Positions 41,325 through 50,470 are shown, counted from the first letter of the stretch. The stretch: DNA of 56,255 nt from Clostridium senegalense JC122 (GCF_000285575.1 NZ_HE611052.1:176686-232940); one strand, 5' to 3'. Notes: generated by a model not told the origin, from the sequence alone. Program-made: numbers and translations.

Positions 41325-41467
41325 CTAGTACCTCCGTATCTAACATTCCAACCTCTTTTTTTATTAATTGAATACTCTTTTTTATAAGCATAAAAATCAT
41401 CATCTTTTTTCTTTTTCCTCTTAGCTATATCTTTAATTGTCATATCAGCTAATTCTTTCGCATTCAT
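41318..41467 (-). CDS. Small basic protein, 49 residues, coupled to rusA
   Basis: The product (MNAKELADMTIKDIAKRKK...) is a lysine-rich helix ending RGWNVRYGGTRW. It starts after GGGGTG and its stop overlaps the RusA start by seven bases. No family is recognised. Confidence 0.6.
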   Translation of the reverse strand: MNAKELADMTIKDIAKRKKKKDDDFYAYKKEYSINKKRGWNVRYGGTRW

Positions 41468-41471
41468 AACT

Positions 41472-42209
41472 CTACACCCCTATTGATATCTGAGAATTTA
41501 CTATCTCTATTTGCTCCTTAAGTACAAATGGTATTTCATATTTTTTAACTATCTCTATTGCTATATCAAGTTGACTTCTTCTAATTGCCTTATAACTATT
41601 TACATCAAATTGTCTTTTTATTTCTCTTTGTATATCTCCAAATACTTTAGCTCTTAATGATTTATCATGATATGCCTCATTATCAAATCCACCCAGACAT
41701 TTAACAGCCTTCTTTTTAACTTCTTTCTGAAGTTCCTCACAATCTATATTGAATAATGGCATATTATCTTTTAACTCTCTTACTTCATTTTTTACTACTG
41801 AAATTTCCTCACCCTGCTCTTCTAGTGCTTTATATTGCAATCTTAATTGTTCCATTGCTGATAATTGCTTAACTTCTCTTACTTTGAAATAAGTATCTTC
41901 TAAAACCTCATATACTTCCCAAGCTTCATCTGTTTCTAAAATTTTTGCATGTCTTGCAGCACCTCTTTCAGTCCATAAAATCAACTTTGGTGCAAACTTT
42001 AAAGGTTGACCGATATTATCGGGTAAGCTATTTTTAAAAATTTTAAGTTCCTTACCCTCCAATTTTATAAAATGTTTTCCTTCTTTGAACCTTTCTCTAT
42101 TATTACAAAAGTTATCATTGATATTTTTCTCTGTTGCTCCATATTGTTCTCCTAAAATTCTAGTTGTCATTATCCTTTGATTTTTATATTCCATAGGTAC
42201 TAAACTCAT
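41472..42209 (-). CDS. ORF6N/ORF6C antirepressor-like protein
   Basis: Residues 1-100 resemble an ORF6N DNA-binding domain (N-Q-R-I-M-T-T-R-I-L-G-E-Q-Y-G-A, L-I-L-W-T-E-R-G-A-A-R-H-A). A coiled coil follows, and then an ORF6C domain (about 155-245; F-G-D-I-Q-R-E-I-K-R-Q-F). Such proteins are phage antirepressors or regulators. A second ORF6N protein lies at 50731-51624. Confidence 0.82.
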   Translation of the reverse strand: MSLVPMEYKNQRIMTTRILGEQYGATEKNINDNFCNNRERFKEGKHFIKLEGKELKIFKNSLPDNIGQPLKFAPKLILWTERGAARHAKILETDEAWEVYEVLEDTYFKVREVKQLSAMEQLRLQYKALEEQGEEISVVKNEVRELKDNMPLFNIDCEELQKEVKKKAVKCLGGFDNEAYHDKSLRAKVFGDIQREIKRQFDVNSYKAIRRSQLDIAIEIVKKYEIPFVLKEQIEIVNSQISIGV

Positions 42210-42286
42210 TTTTGCACTGCCTCCTTTGTTTGAATTATTTTATTTATATATATTAATATTAGAATTAATTGTTTAGTAGATTTACG

Positions 42287-42448
42287 TTATATAAACATCT
42301 TTATAAATTGTTTTCTATTAACTCCTAATATCCTACATGACTCGTCTAAAGCTTTTGATATGCATGCTATATATTCTTTACCTGTATTTTCCGATTCTCT
42401 TAAAGCTATACTTATTGCTAAATCAATCACTTGTTTTCTTATTTTCAC
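42287..42448 (-). CDS. Hypothetical small protein, 53 residues
   Basis: A GTG start follows AGGTGGTGA at good spacing. The product is helical (KIRKQVIDLAISIALRE) with two cysteines. It lies between SSB and the ORF6N/ORF6C gene. No family is recognised. Confidence 0.6.
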   Translation of the reverse strand: MKIRKQVIDLAISIALRESENTGKEYIACISKALDESCRILGVNRKQFIKMFI

Positions 42449-42461
42449 CTAATCACCACCT

Positions 42462-42857
42462 TTAGAACGGTATATCGTCATTCGCTGGTGTTAAATCTGC
42501 TATAGGTTCCTCTATTCCTCTACCTTGACTATTTACTTGCTTGTCCCACTCGAGAAACTGTACTTCATCTGCTACAACTTCAGTAACATATCTTCTTGTA
42601 CCATCTTTAGCTTCATAAGAACGAGTCTCTATTCTTCCTGCTATGCCTATCTGCAATCCCTTTTTCATATAATTTGCAGTACTTTCTGCTTGTTTACCCC
42701 ATACAACAACTGGTATGAAGTCTGCATCTAACTGGCCTTCTCTTTTAAACCTTTTATTAACAGCTACTGTAAAAGTAGTTACAGCTGTTCCTGCACCTGG
42801 AGTAAACTTTAACTCTGGGTCTTTAGTTAATCGTCCTATTAAGACCACCTTATTCAC
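42462..42857 (-). CDS. ssb: Single-stranded DNA-binding protein
   Basis: The 131-residue protein has a complete OB-fold ([28 protein letters not shown]) and the acidic tip ending D-D-I-P-F that recruits partner proteins. It works with the RecT/YqaJ recombination system and the replisome. Its start overlaps the stop of the next gene upstream. Confidence 0.96.
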   Translation of the reverse strand: MNKVVLIGRLTKDPELKFTPGAGTAVTTFTVAVNKRFKREGQLDADFIPVVVWGKQAESTANYMKKGLQIGIAGRIETRSYEAKDGTRRYVTEVVADEVQFLEWDKQVNSQGRGIEEPIADLTPANDDIPF

Positions 42858-43192
42858 TATTTTTCCTCCTCTTCAATTACCTTAATAGATCTCGGTGTGA
42901 ATAATATTTCCATTTTCGCTTTACCTATGTTTTTATTTACATTTTCAAATTGCTCTCTGATGTTATCATCTAGACAATTTGTTTTAGATATAAGTTTTTC
43001 GATTTCAGTGTCTTTATAACCAAAACTTTCAACTGTATCTTGAAGTTGTATTGTTCTAACATTTAAATCCACTGTATTTTCTTTAACTCTTTGTATATCA
43101 TCTCTAGTTATCTCTAACCTTTTACTTATAATTCTACCTTCCACAACTATTACTCCTAGAATAATGCAATTTAAAATTGTTAATGTTATCAT
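42857..43192 (-). CDS. Membrane-anchored coiled-coil protein, 111 residues
   Basis: One N-terminal membrane helix (residues about 2-18) is followed by a long coiled coil ([34 protein letters not shown]). The gene shares single-base overlaps with both neighbours. Function unknown. Confidence 0.6.
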   Translation of the reverse strand: MITLTILNCIILGVIVVEGRIISKRLEITRDDIQRVKENTVDLNVRTIQLQDTVESFGYKDTEIEKLISKTNCLDDNIREQFENVNKNIGKAKMEILFTPRSIKVIEEEEK

Positions 43193-43701
43193 TATAAATC
43201 CACCTTTCCATTAGACATTAGTTGCATATTTAATTTAACTAATATCTTATTTTTTATTCTACTTACCTGTGGTTGTGTAATACCTAATTGTTTACCAACC
43301 TCATATTGAGTTCTTTCTTTATAAAACAATCCATATATAATTTTCTTTTCCTTTAAATCTAATTTATTAACTAATCTATTTAGTTCTTCTTTTTTAATTA
43401 TTTCTTTTATAGTCTCTTCTACATTTTCATTCCCTTTAATTAAATCTATTAGCTCCAAGTTACGATCATTATTGCTTTCAATATTAACTGGTTGATTTAA
43501 GCTAATATTTTTATTATGTTTTTTCGCTTGTCTATGATAATAATTTAAATCATTTGTTATAACTACACCTAAATAAGTGCTAAACTCAATATTTTTAGAT
43601 ATATCATATTTTTTATATGCTTTAACTGTTGCTGCCACTTCAATATATCTCCCCAAATAAGTTTTCTTTTGACTTCTAATCCATATTCCCATCTTTTCCA
43701 T
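43192..43701 (-). CDS. Sigma-70-like factor
   Basis: The 169-residue protein has a truncated region 2 (A-Y-K-K-Y-D-I-S-K-N-I-E-F-S-T-Y, N-D-L-N-Y-Y-H-R) and a full region 4 HTH (R-T-Q-Y-E-V-G-K-Q-L-G-I-T-Q-P-Q-V-S-R-I). It resembles sporulation/general sigma factors of clostridia but lacks the usual N-terminal part. It may redirect host polymerase to phage middle genes. Confidence 0.75.
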   Translation of the reverse strand: MEKMGIWIRSQKKTYLGRYIEVAATVKAYKKYDISKNIEFSTYLGVVITNDLNYYHRQAKKHNKNISLNQPVNIESNNDRNLELIDLIKGNENVEETIKEIIKKEELNRLVNKLDLKEKKIIYGLFYKERTQYEVGKQLGITQPQVSRIKNKILVKLNMQLMSNGKVDL

Positions 43702-43707
43702 TCCCCT

Positions 43708-44547
43708 TTACTTTAATAATTTTTTTAGTACTTCTGTTTTTTCCTTAGCCTTGTCAATTCTTATGCTACCCATAGAATTTTGTATAAGTGTACACATCTC
43801 TAGCAATCTATTATAAGTTCTTTCTTTACCTTCTTCACAATCTTTATCGTATCGTCTCTTTAGATTTTCCATAGATAAATTAGTTGTTATTATTAGTGGT
43901 TTTCCTTTTCTATACCTGCTATCAATCATTTGATACATAATAGCTCTAGACCAAGAAGTATCATTTTCTGTTCCTAAATCATCAATAATAACTAATTCTG
44001 CATTATCTAAACAATTTAAAATTTGTTCTGTTCCAGAGTCTCCCCACTTGCTAAAATTTCTCTTTATTCTATCAATTAGCCCTATAGAACTTACACACAC
44101 AACCGGAATTAATCTATTTAATAACTCATTAGCTATACATCCACTTAAAAATGTTTTACCATTTCCCGGTTCTCCATGTATTAGTAACCCTAAGTTGTCT
44201 TTTTTCATATTTTTGAAATTATTTACATATACCATTCCTACTTTAAACATTTGTTCATTACCAATACTATGATTCCAATTTTTAAAAGTAAGTTCTTTAA
44301 ACTCTTTAGTCATTAAGCTATTGTTAAAAACTTGTTGTAATCTAGTTTGTTTATCTATTACCTCTGATCTAATTCTGTCATTTTCTGATTGTTCTCTTTT
44401 GCACTTGCACATAATGGGAACTATATGAACTTTACCTAATAAAACTATTTCTTTTCCTTGAGGTTCGCCACAATTATCACAAATTCTTATATTAATATTA
44501 GAACTTAAGTCCAATTCCTTGTTTTTCAAGCTCGTTACTAGCTCCAT
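43708..44547 (-). CDS. DnaC-like helicase loader ATPase
   Basis: The 279-residue AAA+ protein has an N-terminal zinc knuckle (C23, C26, C47, C49), Walker A GEPGNGKT (125-132) and Walker B L-V-I-I-D-D-L-G-T-E. It loads the host helicase at the phage origin. The start is the ATG of MELVTSL after AAGGAGG; the frame extends further but that part overlaps the organiser gene without a site. Confidence 0.92.
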   Translation of the reverse strand: MELVTSLKNKELDLSSNINIRICDNCGEPQGKEIVLLGKVHIVPIMCKCKREQSENDRIRSEVIDKQTRLQQVFNNSLMTKEFKELTFKNWNHSIGNEQMFKVGMVYVNNFKNMKKDNLGLLIHGEPGNGKTFLSGCIANELLNRLIPVVCVSSIGLIDRIKRNFSKWGDSGTEQILNCLDNAELVIIDDLGTENDTSWSRAIMYQMIDSRYRKGKPLIITTNLSMENLKRRYDKDCEEGKERTYNRLLEMCTLIQNSMGSIRIDKAKEKTEVLKKLLK

Positions 44548-45346
44548 TACTTTCAACTTCCTCCTTTTTATTTTTACTTTCATCCCACTTACCTTTGTTT
44601 TTCCAATTTTCTAGGATTGTTTTTACAAAACTATAATTATGAACACCTTTAGTATCTGAAACCTCTATAGCCTCTAAAACCCATTCAAGTCCATAAATTT
44701 CTACATCTGCTGCAAGTTTAGCTACAATATTTGGTGATGATATTCCAAAACCACATTTTTCTAGCTTTATAGCTATATCTGAAAAATTATTATAATTATG
44801 ATGATGATTTTTATTTATATCTTTATCTTCATCTATATCTATATCTATATCTTCTTTCTTATTCTTTATCTTCTTCTCTATCTTCTTCTGTTCAGTGACT
44901 GTCACGTTACTGTCACGTGACACTTCTTCCTCATCTATTGGACAACTATCTGTTAACTGTTTCTTTTTAGCTCTTTGCTTCTGTTTTCTTAACCTATTTT
45001 GCTCTCGTACTTTGTCCATCCCTTCTACATTTTGATGTTTTTCCCAATTTACTATTTGAATTAACTTGTCCTCTTGAACTTGTATCATTCCAAAGTTGGA
45101 CAAGGTTTGTAGTGCAAGCCTTACACTATTTAATGGACGATTAAAAATTGTAGCTAACATCTCATCTGTATACGGTACATTCTCATTTAGAAATATATAG
45201 CCATGAGCATTAGTTTTACCTGCTTGAACTAAAAGCCTTATCCAAATATAATGTATCGTGTCCCTTTCAGGCATTGCATCTATAAGCTTTATTTTTTCAT
45301 CATCAAACATATTTGTAGTTATTTTAATCCACTTAATTTCTGCCAT
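44498..45346 (-). CDS. Phage replisome organiser (DnaD-like)
   Basis: The 282-residue initiator has a winged-helix N-terminal Phage_rep_org_N domain (KWIKITTNMFDDEKIKLIDA, L-N-S-V-R-L-A-L-Q-T-L), a charged Asp-Ile repeat linker, and a C-terminal DnaD/DnaB domain (L-E-W-V-L-E-A-I, V-K-T-I-L-E-N-W). The linker DNA holds the iteron-like cluster. The gene overlaps the DnaC-like start. Confidence 0.9.
   Translation of the reverse strand: MAEIKWIKITTNMFDDEKIKLIDAMPERDTIHYIWIRLLVQAGKTNAHGYIFLNENVPYTDEMLATIFNRPLNSVRLALQTLSNFGMIQVQEDKLIQIVNWEKHQNVEGMDKVREQNRLRKQKQRAKKKQLTDSCPIDEEEVSRDSNVTVTEQKKIEKKIKNKKEDIDIDIDEDKDINKNHHHNYNNFSDIAIKLEKCGFGISSPNIVAKLAADVEIYGLEWVLEAIEVSDTKGVHNYSFVKTILENWKNKGKWDESKNKKEEVESNGASNELEKQGIGLKF
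44895..44922. other. Iteron-like cluster inside the organiser gene, possible origin
   Basis: CTGTCACGT occurs at 44899 and 44910, 11 bp apart. GTGACTGTCAC (44895-44905) and TGTCACGTGACA (44911-44922) are palindromic. A run of repeated ATATCT lies 40-60 bp to the left and could melt. Origins inside the initiator gene are known for lambda-type and many Firmicute phages. Confidence 0.5.
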
Positions 45347-45419
45347 ATTGCCCTCCTTTGTATAAAACTTCTACAACTAGGCAATACTATTTTTGCCCAA
45401 GTTGTGCTATAATTTTGTT

Positions 45420-45449
45420 AGTTAGGTAGCTTTGCAGAGCCACCTAACT
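45420..45449 (-). terminator. Hairpin between recT and the organiser gene
   Basis: AGTTAGGTAGCT pairs with AGCCACCTAACT with one mismatch. It is the second of two hairpins after the recT stop and could end that transcript or act as an attenuator. Confidence 0.6.
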
Positions 45450-45464
45450 TAAAGTTTTTTGTGT

Positions 45465-45486
45465 TGGTCCTTAAACATAAGGACCA
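45465..45486 (-). terminator. Hairpin directly after recT
   Basis: TGGTCCTTA and TAAGGACCA form a perfect nine-pair stem with an AACA loop, touching the recT stop at 45487. It has no T-run, so it may stabilise mRNA ends rather than end transcription. Confidence 0.6.
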
Positions 45487-46374
45487 TTACTTTTGTTCAA
45501 ATGGTGAACCTTCAAACATATCCTCAGTCTTTTCTTTATTATCCTGTTTTTCATATTCCTGATAATTAACATCTACTACTGGTTCTTGTTCTACGTCTAC
45601 ATAATTAAAATTACTTACTTTTTCTTCCTTAGCTTCTGCTTTGTAATCTAAATCTAATGCTTTAGCCATTTCTACGCTCTTAGGTGCATATTTTAATACA
45701 TCTATTAAAACTGTTTTCTTAGCCATGCTATCAAAATTTTTAAACCATACTGAACTCTTATTTACTTGACCTTTATACATATAGTTTTTAGAAAAATCTT
45801 TAGCATGTTGTTCTACTCTTTCTTTGCTCCATACTACAAAGTCCACGCCACCATTTTTAAGTTTATAAACTGCATAATAATGAGTAACTTTTTCTGATGG
45901 AACATCTGCAGGTTTATGAATTAAATTTTTATGAAGTCCATATTCATAATTAAATTCATCACCCTCTCTTACTTCATGTGCATATATAGCCTCATAATCT
46001 CCTGTATTGAAAGCCATCTTTAAAATACCTTTATATCCAACCTGAAAATTAACTTCTGTTATATTCTGTTTATTGTTTTTGTAAGGTATTACATACGCTT
46101 CTCCAAGCACTGTGTTAGGTTCTAATCCACATTGAGCACTTTGCATTAGTGCACTTAAAAAGCTTGTAGTATCAGCCTCCCAAAATTGAGGATTTCCATT
46201 GAATAAACTTAATGCTATTCTTGAAAATCTTTCTGGTGTCATTGTTTTACCTACTGCCTTTTTAATCTCTGGTAACATTTTTTCTAATGCACTTTGCATC
46301 TTTCTTTGTGGTGTTATTTGAACATTTGGTGTTGCTTGTTTATTTGCAACTAATCCTCCATTGATATTTGCCAT
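45487..46374 (-). CDS. recT: RecT-family single-strand annealing protein
   Basis: The 295-residue protein has the RecT core (FSRIALSLFNGNPQFWEAD, SALMQSAQCGLEPNT, A-Y-V-I-P-Y-K-N, FQVGYKGILKMAF) and a disordered acidic C-terminus. It anneals complementary DNA strands made by the adjacent exonuclease. The gene starts 15 bases after the YqaJ gene. Confidence 0.95.
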   Translation of the reverse strand: MANINGGLVANKQATPNVQITPQRKMQSALEKMLPEIKKAVGKTMTPERFSRIALSLFNGNPQFWEADTTSFLSALMQSAQCGLEPNTVLGEAYVIPYKNNKQNITEVNFQVGYKGILKMAFNTGDYEAIYAHEVREGDEFNYEYGLHKNLIHKPADVPSEKVTHYYAVYKLKNGGVDFVVWSKERVEQHAKDFSKNYMYKGQVNKSSVWFKNFDSMAKKTVLIDVLKYAPKSVEMAKALDLDYKAEAKEEKVSNFNYVDVEQEPVVDVNYQEYEKQDNKEKTEDMFEGSPFEQK

Positions 46375-46389
46375 TATTATAATTCCTCC

Positions 46390-47442
46390 TTATTTACACT
46401 TAGTAATTTTCATGTTTACATATTCTGTTTGACCATTTAATACTGCTGCATAAGTTACTGGATATTTTTCTTTAAGAGTTTTGGTATCTAATTTATCTCT
46501 TTTAACTTCATATCTACTAACTTTATAAAACCCATCTGAACCTTTTTTACTGTCTCCTAACTCCAAATATATAAGTTGTTTTAATTGCTCTTTTTCTTTT
46601 TCTAAAACTTTTATTTGTTCACCAATCTTGCTATATTTCTCTAACTTATTTTCAGTTACAGTTATTTCTATATCATTATCTAAGGCTTGCTTCTGTAATA
46701 TCTCTTTAGTTTCACACTCAAGACCTACTGGCATTGGTGGTACCTTAGTTAAGATATTATTTTTCCAAAAGTTTCCTCCTATTTCAAATAAAGCTTTTAT
46801 ATCATCATCGTTTCTAGGTACTACTTTCCATTTAACTTCTTTTCCTAACAGATAAATTATTAAGAAATAGTTTAGTCCTGTGATTCCCATATACCATTGA
46901 ACTTGACAGTAATACTCGTCTGGAATTTCTTCTCCTATCCACATCTTTTTTAAAAACTCACTTGCTGTTTTGATTTCAATTCCTATTAATTCTCCTGATG
47001 GAATTTCTTTTATTTCTCCAGTATCTCTGTTTTCCCAGTATCTATACTTACTTTCTAATTTGGCCAATCCATCAATATTTGCACTAAAGTATTCATGCTC
47101 TTTATGAATCATCATGTATGGATACTCATATGTTTTTAACTTAATATCTGTTTCTTTCTCAAAATCTTCTTGTACCCACTCTCTTATTAACGGCTCCATT
47201 CTGTTACCAAATTTAGTGTGTATATTGCCCTTAAATTTTTCTGAAAGTCCTAATTTTTCATTGAACACTGTTAATGCACTTCCGTATTTACTAAAACCTG
47301 ATATTTTTGCTATTTCTGAACCACCTATACTATTACATCTCTGACTTAACCATTGTGTTCTAGCTTCATCATCTTCTCTAGCATCAAAAATCACTCTAAC
47401 AGTATTTTTAAAAAGTTCCTTATCTTCTATAAATTCAACCAT
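46390..47442 (-). CDS. YqaJ viral recombinase exonuclease
   Basis: The 350-residue nuclease has R-C-N-S-I-G-G-S-E-I-A, M-E-P-L-I-R-E-W and the catalytic G-I-E-I-K-T-A of the lambda-exonuclease/YqaJ family. It resects 5' ends to give RecT its substrate. A coiled coil occurs near residue 270. It starts a base before the next gene's stop. Confidence 0.93.
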   Translation of the reverse strand: MVEFIEDKELFKNTVRVIFDAREDDEARTQWLSQRCNSIGGSEIAKISGFSKYGSALTVFNEKLGLSEKFKGNIHTKFGNRMEPLIREWVQEDFEKETDIKLKTYEYPYMMIHKEHEYFSANIDGLAKLESKYRYWENRDTGEIKEIPSGELIGIEIKTASEFLKKMWIGEEIPDEYYCQVQWYMGITGLNYFLIIYLLGKEVKWKVVPRNDDDIKALFEIGGNFWKNNILTKVPPMPVGLECETKEILQKQALDNDIEITVTENKLEKYSKIGEQIKVLEKEKEQLKQLIYLELGDSKKGSDGFYKVSRYEVKRDKLDTKTLKEKYPVTYAAVLNGQTEYVNMKITKCK

Positions 47443-47748
47443 TTATACATCCTCCTTATCTGCAAAATCAAATACTTCAATTTCTTTTCCTTCTGGTGTA
47501 ACTACTACTCTTCCTTTTCCTAAATTACCAAACAAACCATAGGCCGCCCAATCACAACCATAACCTTTTTTATATCTTCCAATGCATTCTTGATAAGGTG
47601 AACTACTACCATCTGCTCCTGCTTCTGTAAATTCTTTAACTGTATTAATTCTTCCACAATGAGGACACTTGAAAACCCAATTATTAGCATCCTTTCCAAA
47701 TCGTTTTGTTGCTTCTTCTCTCCATTCTTTTAATGTTTGTTTTATCAT
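47443..47748 (-). CDS. VVA0879-like zinc protein, 101 residues
   Basis: The protein reads C-P-H-C-G-R-I-N-T, AGADGSSSPYQECIGRY and DWAAYGLFGNLGKGR, the pattern of VVA0879-family phage proteins with a C4-type zinc site. The start is the ATG after AGGAGG; the frame is open a further 11 codons. Function unknown; always found among phage early genes to my knowledge. Confidence 0.75.
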   Translation of the reverse strand: MIKQTLKEWREEATKRFGKDANNWVFKCPHCGRINTVKEFTEAGADGSSSPYQECIGRYKKGYGCDWAAYGLFGNLGKGRVVVTPEGKEIEVFDFADKEDV

Positions 47749-47759
47749 TTTTAATCCTC

Positions 47760-48074
47760 CTAATATGATATCTCTCCACAAAGTCTGCAGTACTCATAAT
47801 ATGGTTCTTTTACACTTTCGCCTGAAATGTAATGCCATTCAGTATCTATAAACTTTTTTGGGTGATTACATCGTTTCTGAAATTCCTTATATCTCTTTTC
47901 ATGTTGTTCTACCTTGTATTTACATTTAGGACAAATTAGATATTCATAAGCAAATACTATGCCTTCATCTTCAGTAACTATTCTTTTTTTGTAATAAACA
48001 CTACCTTTTGAAAATGAAGTCATACAGTCAGAACAACACCTTTTCAACCTTCTTTTTGCTATTATTTTTTTCAT
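47760..48074 (-). CDS. Zinc-binding protein, 104 residues
   Basis: Three cysteine clusters (C-C-S-D-C, C-P-K-C, C-R-L-C-G) plus a C-x-H suggest two zinc sites. The N-terminus is basic (KKIIAKRRLKR). It lies between the SbcC-like and VVA0879-like genes. Possibly a DNA-binding accessory of recombination. Confidence 0.65.
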   Translation of the reverse strand: MKKIIAKRRLKRCCSDCMTSFSKGSVYYKKRIVTEDEGIVFAYEYLICPKCKYKVEQHEKRYKEFQKRCNHPKKFIDTEWHYISGESVKEPYYEYCRLCGEISY

Positions 48075-48078
48075 GATA

Positions 48079-49773
48079 CTAGCCTATTTTTTCAATTTCA
48101 AATTCATCACTTTCAGTGCTAGTTACAAAGTATTGAAAATCATCCTTTGACATTTCTTCTATAAGTTTTTCTCTTGCAGTTGGGTTTAAACTCTCAAATC
48201 TGTCAATACAAATTACTTTTAACTCTCCTGCTTGTGCTCTTGCAATTCTCATAGCAAGTTCTAATTTTTCACCATCTGAAAGTCCATCAATTAAAGTATT
48301 ATTTATTCTTATAAGCCCATCTGAATCTACACTTATACCATCTATAGGCATTTTCGCAGTTTTTAAAAGTTCCTCTGGAAGCACTCTAGCCTTATCAATT
48401 TTTATAGTTAATAACTGTGATATTTCTCTTTTTTCATTTAGTTTTCCATCACGAATTGAAATCATCATATCCCACTGTCTTAAATAACTTTGCATTTCTG
48501 CTACTTCATCTGCTTTAACTTGTAATGGTTTTATATCTACTGGCTCATTATTTTTTAAATAATCTACGGCTTTTCCTACTCTAATTTCTTCTTTTTCTAT
48601 TTCAGAATTAATTTTTTCATCTACTGCTATCATTTCTTGATGTTCTAAAGTATCTAGTGATAAAATCTCTTGTTCCTTAGCTGCTATTTTATTTTCATTT
48701 ATTGCTATTAAATCTTTTGACTCTTCTTTAGTTAGCTCTAATTGCTTTTTAAGTTTTTCCTTATATTCATTAGACTTTTTATCTACTAAAGAAATCCTCT
48801 CACTATATTCAGTTTTAAGTTCTTGAATTTTAACTTGTAATTCTGATTCTAAATCTGATTTAGCTTTCTCATTGTCTAATTCAATGCTTTTTAATCCAGT
48901 TTTATAAGTTACATCTAATCCTTCAATTGTTGCTTTAGACTTATCTATTTTAGATTTAGAAAGTTCTATAATATCTTTAATATCTTGACTATGATCCTTA
49001 AACTTAAGCTGTATTTTTGACTTTTCATTTTCTCCATTAGCTTTTATTGCATTAATTTTCTCTTCAAAATTTTGCTGTAATACTTTAGCTTCTTCTATCC
49101 AATGATTAACCTTTTGCGCATCTGAAACTTTGTTATAGTACTCTTGGACTTTAAGATTTCTCCAAACTTCTCCATCATACTCTGCAGGTAATTCATCTAA
49201 TATCACTTTTATTTGAGTTTTTAATTCCTTAATTTCTCTATTTACTTCTTCTCTTTGCTTAAAATATTGAGTTTCTATTGCTTTTAAAATTTGCAATATA
49301 TGCTGTTCAAAGTCTATATTGCTTGGTATCTCTCCAAACCACTCTGCAATATTATCCATTGTCCAATCAATTTCTAACATTGATAAAATTGATTTTGTTT
49401 GTTCTTTTATGCTCATATTTACCCAATCAAGTGGCCTGAATATATCTCCATTTATGAGACTTCTTAAAAACTTTTCTGTAGATGGCACTGCTTCATCTTC
49501 TTTTCGTACTTTTAGATAATCTGACTTTTCTGTTCTAATTCTTCTATCTATAGACATTCCATTATCTAACTCTAAAAATAATGTCGCCTCTTCTTCTCCA
49601 TGCCTTATAATTTCTGTCCTTCTATTTTTATTAGTAAAACTTTTCTCTACTGCTTCTATAATGCTACTTTTTCCACTTCCTTTAGGTCCTTTAATAAGAT
49701 TAATTTTGCTACAGTCAATTCCAAATTCTTTAAGTCCTAAAAAATTTTCAACACTCAATTTTTTAATTTGCAT
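48079..49773 (-). CDS. SbcC/RecF-like AAA ATPase
   Basis: The 564-residue protein has Walker A G-P-K-G-S-G-K-S (29-36), a long central coiled coil (about 160-420), the signature L-S-D-G-E-K-L-E-L-A and Walker B V-I-C-I-D. It belongs to the small phage SMC/RecN-like group that cooperates with YqaJ and RecT. No SbcD-like nuclease is present. Confidence 0.88.
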   Translation of the reverse strand: MQIKKLSVENFLGLKEFGIDCSKINLIKGPKGSGKSSIIEAVEKSFTNKNRRTEIIRHGEEEATLFLELDNGMSIDRRIRTEKSDYLKVRKEDEAVPSTEKFLRSLINGDIFRPLDWVNMSIKEQTKSILSMLEIDWTMDNIAEWFGEIPSNIDFEQHILQILKAIETQYFKQREEVNREIKELKTQIKVILDELPAEYDGEVWRNLKVQEYYNKVSDAQKVNHWIEEAKVLQQNFEEKINAIKANGENEKSKIQLKFKDHSQDIKDIIELSKSKIDKSKATIEGLDVTYKTGLKSIELDNEKAKSDLESELQVKIQELKTEYSERISLVDKKSNEYKEKLKKQLELTKEESKDLIAINENKIAAKEQEILSLDTLEHQEMIAVDEKINSEIEKEEIRVGKAVDYLKNNEPVDIKPLQVKADEVAEMQSYLRQWDMMISIRDGKLNEKREISQLLTIKIDKARVLPEELLKTAKMPIDGISVDSDGLIRINNTLIDGLSDGEKLELAMRIARAQAGELKVICIDRFESLNPTAREKLIEEMSKDDFQYFVTSTESDEFEIEKIG

Positions 49774-49785
49774 TACATATACCTC

Positions 49786-49932
49786 CTAAATGTTTGTTAG
49801 TAAAATTATTATTGGTAAGAATATTACTAAGCTTATTGGTATTTGCTTTTCTTTTTTTATATCTCTAGCAATTACATACATTAGAGCTATAAGACTATAT
49901 ATTAATAAGATTTGCTTTCCCCAATTTAACAC
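49786..49932 (-). CDS. Small membrane protein, 48 residues
   Basis: A GTG start after TAGGGGGG yields two hydrophobic segments (about 7-21 and 33-47) separated by a basic loop (ARDIKKEKQ). It immediately precedes the SbcC-like gene. Function unknown. Confidence 0.6.
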   Translation of the reverse strand: MLNWGKQILLIYSLIALMYVIARDIKKEKQIPISLVIFLPIIILLTNI

Positions 49933-49980
49933 TTCTATTCCCCCCTATTTTTTACTTAGTCCTTTCCCACACAACTCCTT

Positions 49981-50015
49981 AGCCTTTGGTGGAGTTTGAT
50001 TCTTTTACCAAAGCT
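49981..50015. terminator. Hairpin in the gap before the small membrane protein
   Basis: CTTTGGT (49984-49990) pairs with ACCAAAG (50007-50013), extended by AGC/GCT with a slip. It lies between 49932 and 50139 and, with the hairpin at 50118-50133, divides two early transcripts. Confidence 0.5.
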
Positions 50016-50117
50016 CAACTTATAAAATATTTTTTTATTTTTAGTCAACTTCTCATTCCTTTTGCATAGAATATATTGGGAAGTATTTTTTTATTTTTAA
50101 AAAATGTTTTTTAAAAC

Positions 50118-50133
50118 AAGGCTTTTCAGCCTT
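50118..50133 (-). terminator. Terminator after the small early gene at 50139
   Basis: AAGGCT and AGCCTT form a six-pair stem with TTTC loop, six bases past the stop at 50139. On the minus strand TTGTTTT follows. Confidence 0.65.
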
Positions 50134-50138
50134 TTCTT

Positions 50139-50294
50139 CTATAGTTCTTTTTTTTTATCATCATAATTTAAAGCAGCTATTATATTTTCTCTCCCATACT
50201 TTTTTATTAATATTGGAGTTGCTACAGTAATGTAATTATCTAAGACTTTATGCGTAATTTCCCCATTAACTGTAACTTTAATTTCTTTACTCAT
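50139..50294 (-). CDS. Hypothetical protein, 51 residues
   Basis: The product begins SKEIKVTVNGEITHK and contains Y-I-T-V-A-T-P-I-L-I-K-K-Y-G. The start follows AGGAGCGA. No family is recognised; it is small, compact and probably folded. Confidence 0.6.
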   Translation of the reverse strand: MSKEIKVTVNGEITHKVLDNYITVATPILIKKYGRENIIAALNYDDKKKEL

Positions 50295-50320
50295 AGCTTC
50301 GCTCCTATTCAAGCTCTATT

Positions 50321-50470
50321 TTAATATTTATGTTTTGTTTGCTCTTTATATGAAAATTTACCATTACACTTGTAGCACTTCACCTCCACACATAAACTTC
50401 CATAAAGTTTATATCTAAAAATTAAAGCTCCACACCAAGGACACCTAAGTTCTCTAAATTTTATTTGCAT
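50321..50470 (-). CDS. Com-like zinc-finger protein, 49 residues
   Basis: C-P-W-C-G and C-Y-K-C flank a short loop (C10, C13, C32, C35), the arrangement of the Mu Com translational regulator family. TAGGAGG lies ten bases before the ATG. No mom-like DNA modification gene is seen nearby, so its target is unclear. Confidence 0.7.
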   Translation of the reverse strand: MQIKFRELRCPWCGALIFRYKLYGSLCVEVKCYKCNGKFSYKEQTKHKY

